From assembly GCA_905235955.1 (NCBI GenBank), contig CAJONN010000054.1:1-13000 (forward strand): DNA of 13,000 nt, in the 5' to 3' direction. The stretch comes from an uncultured Marinilabiliaceae bacterium (GTDB taxonomy: Bacteria; Bacteroidota; Bacteroidia; Bacteroidales; Marinilabiliaceae). Positions 1-9,200 of the stretch are shown one piece after another. The notes below the pieces were generated by a model. That model saw only the letters and a program-made list of their open reading frames with translations. It was not told the origin of the DNA and made no database searches. The position numbers were made by a program, and so were the translations under genes. Numbering within the stretch: the stretch's first letter is position 1; each line of letters begins with the position of its first letter.

Positions 1-35
1 AAACAGAAAATCGTTTTTAACGCTTCGCTACGATA

Positions 36-119
36 ATTTTCTTTACGCTCCGTGCCAAAGGCGACAACCGCGAGGTGAAAATCGGGTTCCGTGCTAATTT
101 TTGGAAGGCAATTTGTTGA
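36..119. repeat. Dispersed intergenic repeat, copy A
   Basis: A stretch of about 80 bases that reappears in the same orientation at 9924-10010. The first 34 aligned bases (41-74 against 9929-9962) differ at only three positions. After a short diverged and gapped part, the block beginning CGTGCTAATT (90-106) differs at one position. Both copies lie outside genes. The element may extend left of the window. Neither copy encodes a continuous reading frame in common, because small indels shift the frame. I read it as a dispersed non-coding repeat of unknown function. Confidence 0.7.
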
Positions 120-175
120 TTATACTCCTTTCGCCCATTCATGGCTTATTTTCTGTGCGTTTTTCACTTGCTAAT

Positions 176-213
176 ATAAAGGTCTGCCACTTTTGATGGT
201 AGCAGACCTTTAT
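176..213 (-). terminator. Probable intrinsic terminator of infB
   Basis: A perfect 12-bp inverted repeat, ATAAAGGTCTGC at 176-187 and GCAGACCTTTAT at 202-213, with a 14-base loop. It starts 30 bases past the infB stop codon. On the minus strand the 3' arm itself ends in CCTTTATATTAG, giving a modest U-rich tail. Position and structure fit the end of the rimP-nusA-infB transcript. Confidence 0.75.
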
Positions 214-242
214 TATGTGCATAGAATGAAAATAATGAGTCT

Positions 243-3035
243 TTACTTCAGTGTACGCGTAACTTCTATCTCTTCGTAAGCCTCCAAGATGTCGCCTACC
301 TGAATGTCGTTATAGTTGGCTACTGACAAACCGCAGTCTAAGCCTGCAGCAACCTCTTTGGCGTCGTCTTTGAAGCGCTTGAGTGAGCCAAGTTCGCCAG
401 TGTATACCACTATACCATCGCGTATGACGCGCACCTTCGACTTGCTCTTGACTTTGCCTTCGTTGACAAAGCAACCTGCAATGGTGCCCACTTTCGATAT
501 TTTGAAAGTTTCGCGCACCTCTACATTGCCCGTTATTTGCTCGCGTATTTCTGGCGAAAGCATACCTTCCATTGCCGACTTGAGTTCCTCTATTGCATCG
601 TAGATGATAGAGTAGAGGCGTATATCAATCTTTTCGCGCTCAGCCAATTTGCGTGCTGCGGCTGACGGACGTACTTGGAAGCCCACTACAATGGCATCTG
701 ATGCGGTTGCCAACATTATGTCGGCTTCTGAAATCTGACCTACACCATGGTGGATAACGTCAACTTGTATCTCTTCGGTCGACAACTTGATGATAGAATC
801 GGTAAGTGCCTCCACTGAACCATCAACATCGCCTTTGACAATGACGTTGAGTTTCTGGAAGTTGCCAATAGCCAATCGACGACCAATTTCGTCGAGTGTG
901 ATGTGTGGCTTGGCGCGCATAGCAAATTCGCGTTGCAACTGATCGCGCTTGTTGGCTATCTCTTTTGCCTCTTTTTCGTCAGCAAAAACATTGAACTTCT
1001 CACCAGCCTGCGGAGCTCCGTTCAATCCCAAAACCAATACAGGCTCTGATGGTGCAGCTTTCTCTACTTTCTGATTGCGTTCGTTGAACATAGCTTTTAC
1101 TCTGCCATAGTTCGAACCGCAAACAACCATATCGCCCACCTTGAGTGTACCGTTGCTTACGAGCAATGTGGCTACATAGCCTCTACCTTTGTCGAGCGAC
1201 GACTCAATGACGTTGCCTATGGCTGAACGATTTGGGTTGGCTTTGAGTTCGAGCAAATCAGCTTCGAGCAAAACCTTGTCGAGCAATTTGTCAACATTGA
1301 TACCTTTCTTTGCCGATATTTCTTGGCACTGATATTTGCCACCCCATTCTTCTACAAGGTAGTTCATATTGGCAAGTGCTTCGCGTATTTTATCTGGGTT
1401 GGCACCAGGTTTATCTATTTTGTTTATGGCAAAAATAATAGGCACGTTGGCTGCTGCTGCGTGGTTGATAGCTTCAACCGTCTGTGGCATGACGCTATCG
1501 TCGGCGGCTACTATGATGATAGCTACGTCGGTAACTTGTGCACCACGAGCACGCATTGCGGTAAATGCTTCGTGACCCGGAGTATCGAGGAATGTGATGT
1601 GTCTGCCATTGTCAAGCTTAACGTTGTAGGCACCAATGTGTTGTGTGATACCACCTGCTTCACCGCTGATGACGTTGGTGTTGCGAATGTAGTCCAAGAG
1701 CGATGTTTTACCATGGTCTACGTGACCCATCACGGTAACTATTGGTGGGCGTTCTTCGAGGTCTGCTTCATCGTCAACTTCGTCTTCTACGCTCGATGCG
1801 ACTTCAACGCTCACAAATTCAACCTGATAGCCAAACTCTTCGGCCACTATTGCCATTGATTCAGCATCGAGGCGTTGGTTGATTGACACCAATGTGCCGA
1901 GCGACATGAATGTGCCAATAACCTGATTGACAGGCACTCCCATCATTGTTGCCAATTCGTTGGCTGTAACAAATTCGGTTACCTTCAGTATCTTTTTCTC
2001 GGCCTCCAAGCGTTCTTCCTCTTCGGCACGGCGTTGGCTCATCTCCTCGCGTTTGTCGCGACGGTGTTTTGAGTGCTGGCTCTTAGCTCCTTTGGCAGTA
2101 AGGCGAGCCAAGGTCTCTTTTATCTCTTTCTGAACGTCTTCTTCGTTTACTTCCTGACGATGCGGACGTTTGTTTTTCTTATCTTTGCCACCTTGCTTAG
2201 CATTCCCCTGTTGGTTGTTGCCATTCTGCTTACCTTGCAAGTCGTTGTCTTTGCCACCTTGCGCATTGTTTTGCTGCTTATTTTTCTTCTGCTTATCTCG
2301 ATTGATAGCATTGTTGACTTGCTTTATGGTGTTGGGCGAGGAAATGTCGACGCGTTCGTTTTCTTTCTGAATGCGCTGACGTTTTTTCTTGTCGTTCTTC
2401 CTATTGCTATAACCTTCGTTGCGTTCTATTGGAAGGTCTATTTTGCCAATAACAGTCGGACCAGTAAGTTTGTGTTGTTTGAGCTTAAACACATCGGGCT
2501 GATCTTCTTCTATTGGTTCATCGTCAGGTTCGGACTCAAATTTAGGCTTTGGTTCGGGCTCTACTTTAGTTGGTGCGGGAGCTGGAGCTTGGGCTACTAC
2601 TTTAGGCTCGAGCTTAGCCACCTCCTCTTTAGGAGCAGGTGCAGGTTTGGGAGCTGGCTCGGCAGACTTTGGTTGTTCCACTTTTTGTGGTTCGGATGGT
2701 TTGCTCTGTTTTTTGGCATTGAGGTCGATCTTACCCACAATTTTTGGCGCTTTCAAAACGTCAGGTGAAACGAGTTCAACTTCGTCTGAAGGGTCTATGC
2801 TTACGGTTTCTTTTTTCTGCTTATGTTTTTGCTCTTCGCCTATTTTCTCCGATTGTGTTTTGATGTTCTTATCGGTAGAAAAATGTTGTTCGATAAGTGC
2901 GCAGTATTCGTCTGGAACTTTTGTATTTGGGGTGACATCTTCGTTGTAACCTTGCTCGTTCAGGAATTTAACTAGCGTATTTACGCCTACGCCCAATTCA
3001 CTGACCAACTTGCTTATTCTTTTTCCTTCTGCCAT
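243..3035 (-). CDS. infB: Translation initiation factor IF-2
   Basis: A 930-residue GTPase that delivers initiator fMet-tRNA to the 30S subunit and promotes 50S joining in the cytoplasm. An IF2_N domain occupies about residues 1-55. A long low-complexity linker rich in Pro, Ala, Lys, Glu, Gln and Asn follows (about 60-340), then a second IF2_N-like part near 350-410. The G domain is complete: P-loop GHVDHGKT at 437-444, DTPGH at 484-488, NKID at 538-541. The beta-barrel domains II-IV complete the C-terminus. The length and lysine-rich linker are usual for Bacteroidota IF-2. The start [10 protein letters not shown] is preceded by AT-rich sequence without a Shine-Dalgarno, as expected in this phylum. 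It is the last gene of rimP-nusA-infB, 86 bases after nusA, and is followed by a terminator. Confidence 0.98.
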   Translation of the reverse strand: MAEGKRISKLVSELGVGVNTLVKFLNEQGYNEDVTPNTKVPDEYCALIEQHFSTDKNIKTQSEKIGEEQKHKQKKETVSIDPSDEVELVSPDVLKAPKIVGKIDLNAKKQSKPSEPQKVEQPKSAEPAPKPAPAPKEEVAKLEPKVVAQAPAPAPTKVEPEPKPKFESEPDDEPIEEDQPDVFKLKQHKLTGPTVIGKIDLPIERNEGYSNRKNDKKKRQRIQKENERVDISSPNTIKQVNNAINRDKQKKNKQQNNAQGGKDNDLQGKQNGNNQQGNAKQGGKDKKNKRPHRQEVNEEDVQKEIKETLARLTAKGAKSQHSKHRRDKREEMSQRRAEEEERLEAEKKILKVTEFVTANELATMMGVPVNQVIGTFMSLGTLVSINQRLDAESMAIVAEEFGYQVEFVSVEVASSVEDEVDDEADLEERPPIVTVMGHVDHGKTSLLDYIRNTNVISGEAGGITQHIGAYNVKLDNGRHITFLDTPGHEAFTAMRARGAQVTDVAIIIVAADDSVMPQTVEAINHAAAANVPIIFAINKIDKPGANPDKIREALANMNYLVEEWGGKYQCQEISAKKGINVDKLLDKVLLEADLLELKANPNRSAIGNVIESSLDKGRGYVATLLVSNGTLKVGDMVVCGSNYGRVKAMFNERNQKVEKAAPSEPVLVLGLNGAPQAGEKFNVFADEKEAKEIANKRDQLQREFAMRAKPHITLDEIGRRLAIGNFQKLNVIVKGDVDGSVEALTDSIIKLSTEEIQVDVIHHGVGQISEADIMLATASDAIVVGFQVRPSAAARKLAEREKIDIRLYSIIYDAIEELKSAMEGMLSPEIREQITGNVEVRETFKISKVGTIAGCFVNEGKVKSKSKVRVIRDGIVVYTGELGSLKRFKDDAKEVAAGLDCGLSVANYNDIQVGDILEAYEEIEVTRTLK

Positions 3036-3071
3036 ATTATTTACTTTCTTTTACTCAGTTAAACAATGTGT

Positions 3072-3103
3072 GTCACCTCCAAAATGCGTTGTTCAGTGGT
3101 GAC
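3072..3103 (-). promoter_or_regulatory. Small hairpin in the nusA-infB gap
   Basis: GTCACC at 3072-3077 and GGTGAC at 3098-3103 form a perfect 6-bp inverted repeat with a 20-base loop, inside the 86-base gap between nusA and infB. No U-tract follows on the minus strand, so it is not a typical terminator. It may be an mRNA-processing or minor regulatory structure, or chance. Confidence 0.25.
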
Positions 3104-3121
3104 TAATTTGCGCTGACGGTA

Positions 3122-4357
3122 TCATTCGAATTCGGCCTTAAGTATTGCCAAGACATCGTCGATAGTCTCTTCTTCGAGGTCGGTGCGGCGCAAGAGTTCG
3201 TCACGACCAAGTTCGATGACTGATTTGGCTGTGTCGCAACCTATCTCTTTCAGCACGTCGATGATCCAGCTATCTATTTCGTCAGTAAACTCTTCGAGCT
3301 GTACGTCTTCTTCAGCCTCGGCTTGTTCACGGAAGACGTCGATGTCATATCCGCATAGCTGTATGGCAAGTTTGATGTTGCAACCTCCTTTGCCAATGGC
3401 GAGCGATACTTGGTCGGCATCAAGATATACGTCGGCTTTTTTGAGTTCGTCGTTGGTTTGTATTGAGTTTATTCTGGCGGGGTTGAGTGCGCGTTGTATG
3501 TAGAGTTTGATGTTGTTGGTGTAGTTGATTACGTCGATGTTTTCGTTGCGCAATTCGCGTACAATGCTGTGTATGCGTGTACCTTTCATACCCACACATG
3601 CGCCAACAGGGTCGATGCGGTCATCGTATGATTCTACGGCTACTTTGGCACGTTCGCCCGGCATACGAACTATCTTCTTTATGGTAATAAGTCCGTCAAA
3701 TATTTCTGGCACTTCGCTTTCAAACAAGCGTTCGAGGAATATGGGCGATGTGCGTGAAAGGATGATGAGCGGATTGTTGTTTTTTATCTCAACTCTCACT
3801 ACTACGGCGCGCAGTGTGTCGCCTTTGCGGAAGAAGTCTGATGGTATTTGTTCGTTTTTGGGCAATATGAGGTCATTGCCATCTTCATCGCGAACGAGTA
3901 CTTCGCGTTTCCAAACCTGATAAACTTCGCCTACAACTATTTGTCCGATTCGGTCTTTGTAGAGTTGATAGATGTTGTCTTTTTCAAGCTCCATTATGCA
4001 GCCTGCCAACTGTTGACGAAGGCTAAGTATGGCGCGTCGACCAAAGTCTTTCATTGGCACAGCTTCGCTCACATCTTCGCCTATTTCAAAGTCGGTGTCT
4101 ATTTTTTTTGCATCAGATAGTGCTATCTGCTGGTTTGGATCTTCTACTTTACCATCTTCTACTACTGTGCGGTTGCGCCATATTTCGCAGTCGCCTTTGT
4201 CTGTGTTGATGATGACGTTGTAGTTCTTGTCGGTGCCGTATGTTTTGACAAGGATGCTTCTGAAGGCATCTTCCAATATGCGAATAAGGGTAGCACGATC
4301 GATGTTTTTCAGCTCCTTAAATTCGGCAAATGTGTCTACTAAGTTTATCTTTTCCAT
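3122..4357 (-). CDS. nusA: Transcription termination/antitermination factor NusA
   Basis: A 411-residue RNA polymerase-binding elongation factor that affects pausing, intrinsic termination and antitermination. The N-terminal RNAP-binding domain covers about residues 1-130, S1 about 137-201, KH1 has its GMKG loop at 256-259, and KH2 has IGKGG at 321-325. An acidic C-terminal segment (about 347-411) includes one helix-hairpin-helix-like unit around IDVLKEIGCDTAKSVIELG. This is shorter than the roughly 495-residue E. coli protein, which carries two acidic repeats; the short form is usual in Bacteroidota. It lies between rimP (48-base gap) and infB, the conserved order. In E. coli NusA feeds back on its own operon, which makes the leader hairpin at 4915-4938 relevant here. 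Confidence 0.98.
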   Translation of the reverse strand: MEKINLVDTFAEFKELKNIDRATLIRILEDAFRSILVKTYGTDKNYNVIINTDKGDCEIWRNRTVVEDGKVEDPNQQIALSDAKKIDTDFEIGEDVSEAVPMKDFGRRAILSLRQQLAGCIMELEKDNIYQLYKDRIGQIVVGEVYQVWKREVLVRDEDGNDLILPKNEQIPSDFFRKGDTLRAVVVRVEIKNNNPLIILSRTSPIFLERLFESEVPEIFDGLITIKKIVRMPGERAKVAVESYDDRIDPVGACVGMKGTRIHSIVRELRNENIDVINYTNNIKLYIQRALNPARINSIQTNDELKKADVYLDADQVSLAIGKGGCNIKLAIQLCGYDIDVFREQAEAEEDVQLEEFTDEIDSWIIDVLKEIGCDTAKSVIELGRDELLRRTDLEEETIDDVLAILKAEFE

Positions 4358-4405
4358 ATCTCGTTTTTTTAGGATATGATTATTTTGATATTTTTCTTTT
4401 TTGCG

Positions 4406-4873
4406 TTATTTAAATCTGACAATATCTTTCACTGTTTTGACGTCGGTATAGGCATAGCGGTAGTGGTTGGTTACAAGTTGTTTTTTCTTTTGTCCTTCTA
4501 CTTGTATGCGTTCGTCTATGTCTACTTCAAATCCGCCTTCGTCAGCAGCCGTGAGTATGCCGTTTTTGTGCGAACCATTAGGATAGGTTACTTCTACTTC
4601 GTTGCCAAGGTTCTTTTCAAACTGCCCAAGCACCTTGAGTTCGCAACCTATTCCGGCCGATGACACTTCGAGTTCGTAGTCTTCAATGTTGCGGTCGAAG
4701 TTGTTTTCAATGAGGTGAGTAAGCTCGGCGCAATAGTCGATGCTGATGCCTTGCTTGTGGTCCACTACAAGTCTTATCACATTGTCGGTGCTCACGGTGA
4801 GCTCTACAATGAACACGCCATCAGCATCGGTGCGTTGGCGTACTACGTTTTCTATGTCTGCTGCTTTTATCAT
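4406..4873 (-). CDS. rimP: Ribosome maturation factor RimP
   Basis: A 155-residue protein needed for 30S subunit maturation in the cytoplasm. The N-terminal alpha/beta domain (about 1-80) ends in the diagnostic YELEVSSAGIG motif near residues 66-76, followed by a C-terminal SH3-like barrel (about 80-155) with LGQFEKNLGNEVEVTY. Length matches the family. It is the first gene of rimP-nusA-infB, 48 bases upstream of nusA. The ATG at 4871-4873 has no Shine-Dalgarno and is preceded by an AT-rich leader carrying a terminator-like hairpin and, further upstream, a Bacteroidota-type promoter. Confidence 0.96.
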   Translation of the reverse strand: MIKAADIENVVRQRTDADGVFIVELTVSTDNVIRLVVDHKQGISIDYCAELTHLIENNFDRNIEDYELEVSSAGIGCELKVLGQFEKNLGNEVEVTYPNGSHKNGILTAADEGGFEVDIDERIQVEGQKKKQLVTNHYRYAYTDVKTVKDIVRFK

Positions 4874-4903
4874 TTTTGAGGCTTCAGAAGACTTTATTTT
4901 TTA

Positions 4904-4938
4904 CAAACAAAAAGGGGGACCTTGATTGAAAAGTCCCC
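4904..4938 (-). terminator. Intrinsic terminator-like hairpin in the rimP leader (candidate attenuator)
   Basis: On the minus strand, GGGGAC (4938-4933) and GTCCCC (4920-4915) form a perfect 6-bp G/C-rich stem with a 12-base loop, followed directly by CTTTTTGTTTG. This is the shape of a rho-independent terminator. It lies about 25 bases downstream of the start expected from the promoter at 4970-5000 and 41 bases before rimP. It could attenuate rimP-nusA-infB, or be the terminator of the upstream lspA group, whose stop is 185 bases away. Confidence 0.65.
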
Positions 4939-4969
4939 TACAATGTGCTTGTAATGTATTTTTCGATGG

Positions 4970-5000
4970 CAAAATTATACAAAATAGATGATAAAACAAG
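4970..5000 (-). promoter_or_regulatory. Predicted promoter for rimP-nusA-infB
   Basis: On the minus strand a -33 element CTTG (5000-4997) and a -7 element TAATTTTG (4977-4970) are separated by 19 bases. This matches the Bacteroidota sigma-ABfr consensus, TTTG around -33 and TAnnTTTG around -7. The start site should lie near 4962, giving a leader of about 90 bases before rimP. A perfect 15-base palindrome (4998-5012) overlaps the -33 element. Confidence 0.6.
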
Positions 5001-5012
5001 TATTAAATACTT
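4998..5012. promoter_or_regulatory. Palindrome overlapping the -33 element
   Basis: AAGTATT-A-AATACTT is a perfect 7+1+7 palindrome that shares bases with the -33 motif of the predicted rimP promoter. This is where a dimeric repressor or activator would sit. The region is very AT-rich, so a chance palindrome is possible. Confidence 0.25.
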
Positions 5013-5122
5013 ATTTGATAAATATTTTGTATTTTTTTCATCTGTCAGCTATCGTTCTTTTGTTTAAAACTTGAGACGCTTGATAAAAACGTATTCTGTG
5101 TTAATTTTAAAACTCAAAATTC

Positions 5123-5749
5123 TCACTCTTCGCTACTACTCAAATCTTTGCTCAACGTTTCGCGCTGAAAGAGGAGTAGCAATGCTATGCCAACTGATAT
5201 GGCTGCATCGGCAAAGTTGAATACTGGTCTGAAGAAGACAAATGACTCACCGCCCCACAATGGCAACCAATCAGGAAAGCGTCCTTCGATGAGCGGAAAG
5301 TAAAACATATCAACTACCCGACCGTGCAACCATGTGCCATATCCACCATCGGGTGGAAAGATTGATGCTACTTGCCCTATGCTTGAGTTGAAGATAACGC
5401 CATAAAATACTGAGTCTACAATATTGCCCAAGGCTCCGGCAAGTACCAATGCTATGCATACTACAAGCATTGTATCGCTCTGACGCTTACATAGTTTGGC
5501 TAAGTACCAACCTATGGCACATACGGCTATTATTCTGAATGCCGAGAGTAATAGTTTACCAATGCTTCCGCCCATTTCCATGCCAAATGCCATACCGTTG
5601 TTTTCTACAAAGTGTATGATAAACCAATTGCCTATCACGTTGAACTCTTCGCCAAGGTGCATTGTGGTTTTTACCCATATTTTGATTATCTGATCAATAA
5701 TTAGCACTATGGCAACAACGCCTATGGCTATTTTTGCATTTTTTGTCAT
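5123..5749 (-). CDS. lspA: Lipoprotein signal peptidase (signal peptidase II)
   Basis: A 208-residue inner-membrane aspartyl protease that removes the signal peptide from diacylglyceryl-modified prolipoproteins. Hydrophobic segments lie near residues 6-26, 65-84, 92-112 and 180-195. Conserved motifs are DQIIK (19-23), VENNGMAFG (48-56), GNIVDSVFYG with catalytic Asp112, and FNFADAAIS with catalytic Asp181. The extra segment at about 118-147, ending GRVVDMFYF, makes it longer than the roughly 165-residue proteobacterial enzyme; this insertion is common in Bacteroidota. It lies 49 bases after the TraR/DksA-like gene, probably in the ileS transcript. In many relatives a DUF4296 gene follows lspA, but none is present here. 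Confidence 0.97.
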   Translation of the reverse strand: MTKNAKIAIGVVAIVLIIDQIIKIWVKTTMHLGEEFNVIGNWFIIHFVENNGMAFGMEMGGSIGKLLLSAFRIIAVCAIGWYLAKLCKRQSDTMLVVCIALVLAGALGNIVDSVFYGVIFNSSIGQVASIFPPDGGYGTWLHGRVVDMFYFPLIEGRFPDWLPLWGGESFVFFRPVFNFADAAISVGIALLLLFQRETLSKDLSSSEE

Positions 5750-5798
5750 TGGTGTATATTGGAGTGGGAGCTTTTATTGTTTTCTCTGAAGTCAGCTT

Positions 5799-6173
5799 TT
5801 ATTGTTTATTTTTTGCTTCGATGCTAAGTGTAGCATGCGGTACTGCCATGAGGCGCTCTTTTGGTATCAACTTACCTGTTTCTCTGCATATTCCGTATGT
5901 TTTGTTTTCTATACGAACAAGTGCAGCTTTGAGGTTGTTGATAAACTTAAGTTGGCGAGCTGCCAATCGGCCTGCCTCTTCTTTGCTCAAGTCTTCGCTA
6001 CCATCTTCGAGTGCATGAAATGTAGGCGAAGTGTCTTGCGTGCCGTTTTCACCATTGTGAGTTATTGCGGCATTGAACACCTCGAAGTCGCGTTGTGCGA
6101 GTTCGAGCTTATTGAGTATCAGTTCTTTAAACTCCTGAAGCTCTTCATCTGAATAACGTACTTTTTCTGCCAT
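5799..6173 (-). CDS. TraR/DksA family RNA polymerase-binding regulator
   Basis: A 124-residue protein related to DksA, which binds the RNA polymerase secondary channel. I chose the start MAEKVRYSDEE at 6173; the frame stays open to 6290, but that would add 39 atypical residues and overlap ileS. Helical segments span about 8-40 and 60-92, followed by the C-terminal zinc-finger region YGICRETGKLIPKERL (93-108) and VPHATLSIEAKN. Only one of the four usual zinc-binding Cys remains (Cys96); the other positions align to Thr99, Ser117 and Ala120. No DxxDxA tip motif, used by true DksA, is visible. It is therefore a Bacteroidota-type TraR/DksA relative of uncertain regulatory activity. It is placed between ileS (97-base gap) and lspA, a common arrangement in the phylum. 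Confidence 0.93.
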   Translation of the reverse strand: MAEKVRYSDEELQEFKELILNKLELAQRDFEVFNAAITHNGENGTQDTSPTFHALEDGSEDLSKEEAGRLAARQLKFINNLKAALVRIENKTYGICRETGKLIPKERLMAVPHATLSIEAKNKQ

Positions 6174-6219
6174 AGGATTGAGTTTTTTTGGTTCGACCTT
6201 TTTTCGATAATTTGATAAG

Positions 6220-6252
6220 TAGGCGATGTACAGTGGTTCGGCACATCGCCTA
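6220..6252 (-). promoter_or_regulatory. Hairpin between ileS and the TraR/DksA-like gene
   Basis: AGGCGATGT at 6221-6229 pairs with ACATCGCCT at 6243-6251, and flanking T6220/A6252 extend this to a 10-bp perfect stem with a 13-base loop. It begins 19 bases past the ileS stop. On the minus strand the following bases (ACTTATCAAATT) are not a strong U-tract. It may be a partial terminator or an mRNA 3'-end/processing element that lowers downstream expression relative to ileS. Confidence 0.5.
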
Positions 6253-6270
6253 AATATTATATGTATATTT

Positions 6271-9200
6271 TTATACCTTTTGCACGGCAACGAATGTTGT
6301 TATTTCGTCGTCGATGTCAACTTTAGTAGCATTTTGCTCACTTAGTCCGTCTGCTATTTTCACCTCTACTGCCAGTGTTTGCTGACCAATGTAGCTGCCA
6401 AAGTGTTCAATGGCACTGTTGATAGCATCGTGTGGAGCTATGCTTACAATTATTTTGTCAGTAACGTCGAAGCCTGAGTCTTTGCGCAGATTTTGTATGC
6501 GGTTGACAAACTCACGGGCTATGCCCTCTTCACGCAATTCTGGTGTTACTTGTATGTCGAGTGCTACAGTTAGCTTACCTTCGTTGGCTACGAGCCAGCC
6601 CGGTATATCTTCTGATGTTATCTCTACATCGTCAAGCGTGAGGTTTACCTCTTCGCCACCAACATTTAATGTAAACGAACCATTGCGTTCAAATGTTGCA
6701 ATATCGTGCGATGAAAGCTGACTTATTTGTGCTGCAAGTTGTTTCATGAGCTTGCCGTAGCGCTTGCCAAGTGTTTTGAAGTTGGCTTTTATCTTCTTCA
6801 CCAAAACGCCATCGGTATCGGTAAGGAACTCGATGCTCTTTACGTTTACTTCAGTGAGAATGAGGTTTTTGACGGTTTCTATCTGCTTTTGGAAGTTGTC
6901 GTCAAGCACGGGTACCATCAATTTGCTCAGTGGCTGACGCACTTTGAGGTTTACCTTTCGGCGCAATGCCAAAACCATTGACGAAAGGCTTTGTGCGTAG
7001 TACATGCGCTCTTCAAGTTCTTTGTCGATGAGCGAGGTATTGGCTTCAGGGAAGTGTGCGAGGTGTACGGTTGCCTCGGTGTGCAAGCCTGATGTAGCAT
7101 TGAGGTCGGTAAAGATGCGGTCAGTGATGAATGGTGCAATAGGTGCGCTCATTATTGCCACTTTTTCGAGGCATTCATAGAGTGTTTGATACGCTGCTAT
7201 TTTGTCTTCGTTTTTCTCACCTCCCCAGAAACGTTTGCGGTTGAGACGCACATACCAGTTTGAGAGATTTTCCATCACAAAGTCTTGTATGGCTCGGCCG
7301 GCACGTGTAGGCTCATAGTTTTCATAGGCATCAGTTACTTCGGCTACGAGGCTATTGAGCAATGAAATAATCCAGCGGTCGATTTCTGGACGTTTTTCTA
7401 TTGGCACAATTGGTTCGTTGCCAGTGAAGCCATCGATGTTGGCATAGAGGGCGAAGAATGAGTATGTGTTGTAGAGTGTACCAAAGAATTTGCGTTTTAC
7501 TTCATCAACTCCAGCAACATCAAATTTGAGATTGTCCCAAGGCTGCGAATTGGTTATCATATACCAGCGCACAGCATCGGCACCATATTGTTCGATAACT
7601 TCAAATGGATTGACGGCATTGCCAAGTCTTTTTGACATTTTGTTGCCGTTTTTGTCAAGAACAAGACCATTTGATATTACGTTTTTGAATGCAACATTGT
7701 CAAAGCACATTGTTGCAATGGCATGGAGGGTAAAGAACCAGCCACGTGTTTGGTCGACGCCTTCAGCAATGAAGTCGGCAGGGAATGGCAGGTCGTCTTT
7801 GTGTTCAAATGGATAGTGATACTGAGCGTATGGCATAGCTCCAGAGTCGAACCAAACGTCGATGAGGTCGGGCTCACGGCGCATAGGTTTGCCGCTTGCT
7901 GACACAAGCACAACGTTGTCGATGTAGGGGCGGTGTAGGTCGATGTTTTTAGGGTCGTAGTTTGCTGCTGACATATCGCCTACTTTGAAGTTTTTGTACG
8001 GATTTTCAGTCATCACGCCAGCACTTACGGCTTTTTCTATTTCACTGATAAGTTCTGCCATAGAACCTATACAGATCTCTTCTTTGCCGTCTTCAGTGCG
8101 CCAAATAGGCAGTGGTGTACCCCAATAGCGTGAGCGCGAAAGGTTCCAATCTTGCAGGTTTTCGAGCCAGTTACCAAAGCGTCCGCTACCTGTCGATTGT
8201 GGTTTCCAACGTATAGTGTTGTTGAGTTCTATCATGCGTTCGCGCAATGCCGTTGTGCGGATAAACCAAGAATCGAGTGGATAGTACAAGACGGGTTTAT
8301 CAGTACGCCAACAATGTGGATATGAGTGAACATGTTTTTCAACTTTGAAGGCTTTGTTCTCTTTTTTCAGTTTTACTGAAATATCTATATCGAGTGTAGC
8401 ATCGTCGGCTGTGAGTGTCTCATCGTAAGCATTCTTCACAAACCTACCTTCAAACTCTTTGTATGCGTCAATGTTGACGAAGTTTTTTACATAGTTTTCA
8501 TCGAGGTCGGTGAGCAATGCAAAGCGTCCGCGTTTGTCAACAATAGGCATCTCTTTGCCATCTTTGTCGGTAACCATAAGCGCGCAGATGCCATAGTTTT
8601 TTGCCACTTTGGCATCGTCGGCACCAAAGTTTGGCGCAATGTGTACAATGCCCGTACCGTCGGCTGTTGTAACGTAGTCGCCACTTATTACTTCAAAGGC
8701 TTTGCCAGCAGGCTTGAGCAATGGCATAAGTTGCTCGTAGTTGATACCTATGAGTTGTTTGCCAGTATATTCACCCGTGATGCGATAAGGTACTTTTTTG
8801 TCGCCCAAAGCAAATGTGAGTGGCAACTCTTCACCTTCTTTGCTAAAATAGCTTGCCACGAGGTCTTTTGCCATAACAATGGTTACGGGCTCGGCAGTGT
8901 ATGGGTTGAATGTGTCGATGCGATTATATACTATCTTTTCGCCAACGCAAAGTGCTGTGTTTGAGGGTAGTGTCCACGGAGTTGTTGTCCATGCAAGGAA
9001 GTATACTTGAGTATGTGCACCATCGAAGAGAAACTGACTCTTTTGGTTTTTCACTACCTTAAATTGTGCTGTAAGTGTAGTGTCTTTCACATCGCGATAG
9101 CAACCGGGCTGATTGAGTTCGTGGGTACTAAGTCCGGTGCCAGCAGCTGGCGAATAGGGTTGTATGGTGTAGCCTTTGTAGAGCAACTTCTTGTTGTAGA

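Noticed and set aside
1323..1859. A 178-residue plus-strand frame opposite the IF-2 G domain.
   Set aside because: It is antisense to a strongly conserved coding region and shows no recognisable motif.
2073..2768. A 231-residue hydrophobic plus-strand frame opposite the infB linker.
   Set aside because: It is the antisense of the Lys/Glu/Pro-rich linker, whose complement naturally encodes Phe/Leu-rich sequence; no start context or homology supports it.
6174..6290. N-terminal extension of the TraR/DksA-like frame to 6290.
   Set aside because: It overlaps the end of ileS and crosses the hairpin at 6220-6252; family similarity starts at MAEKVRYSDEE.
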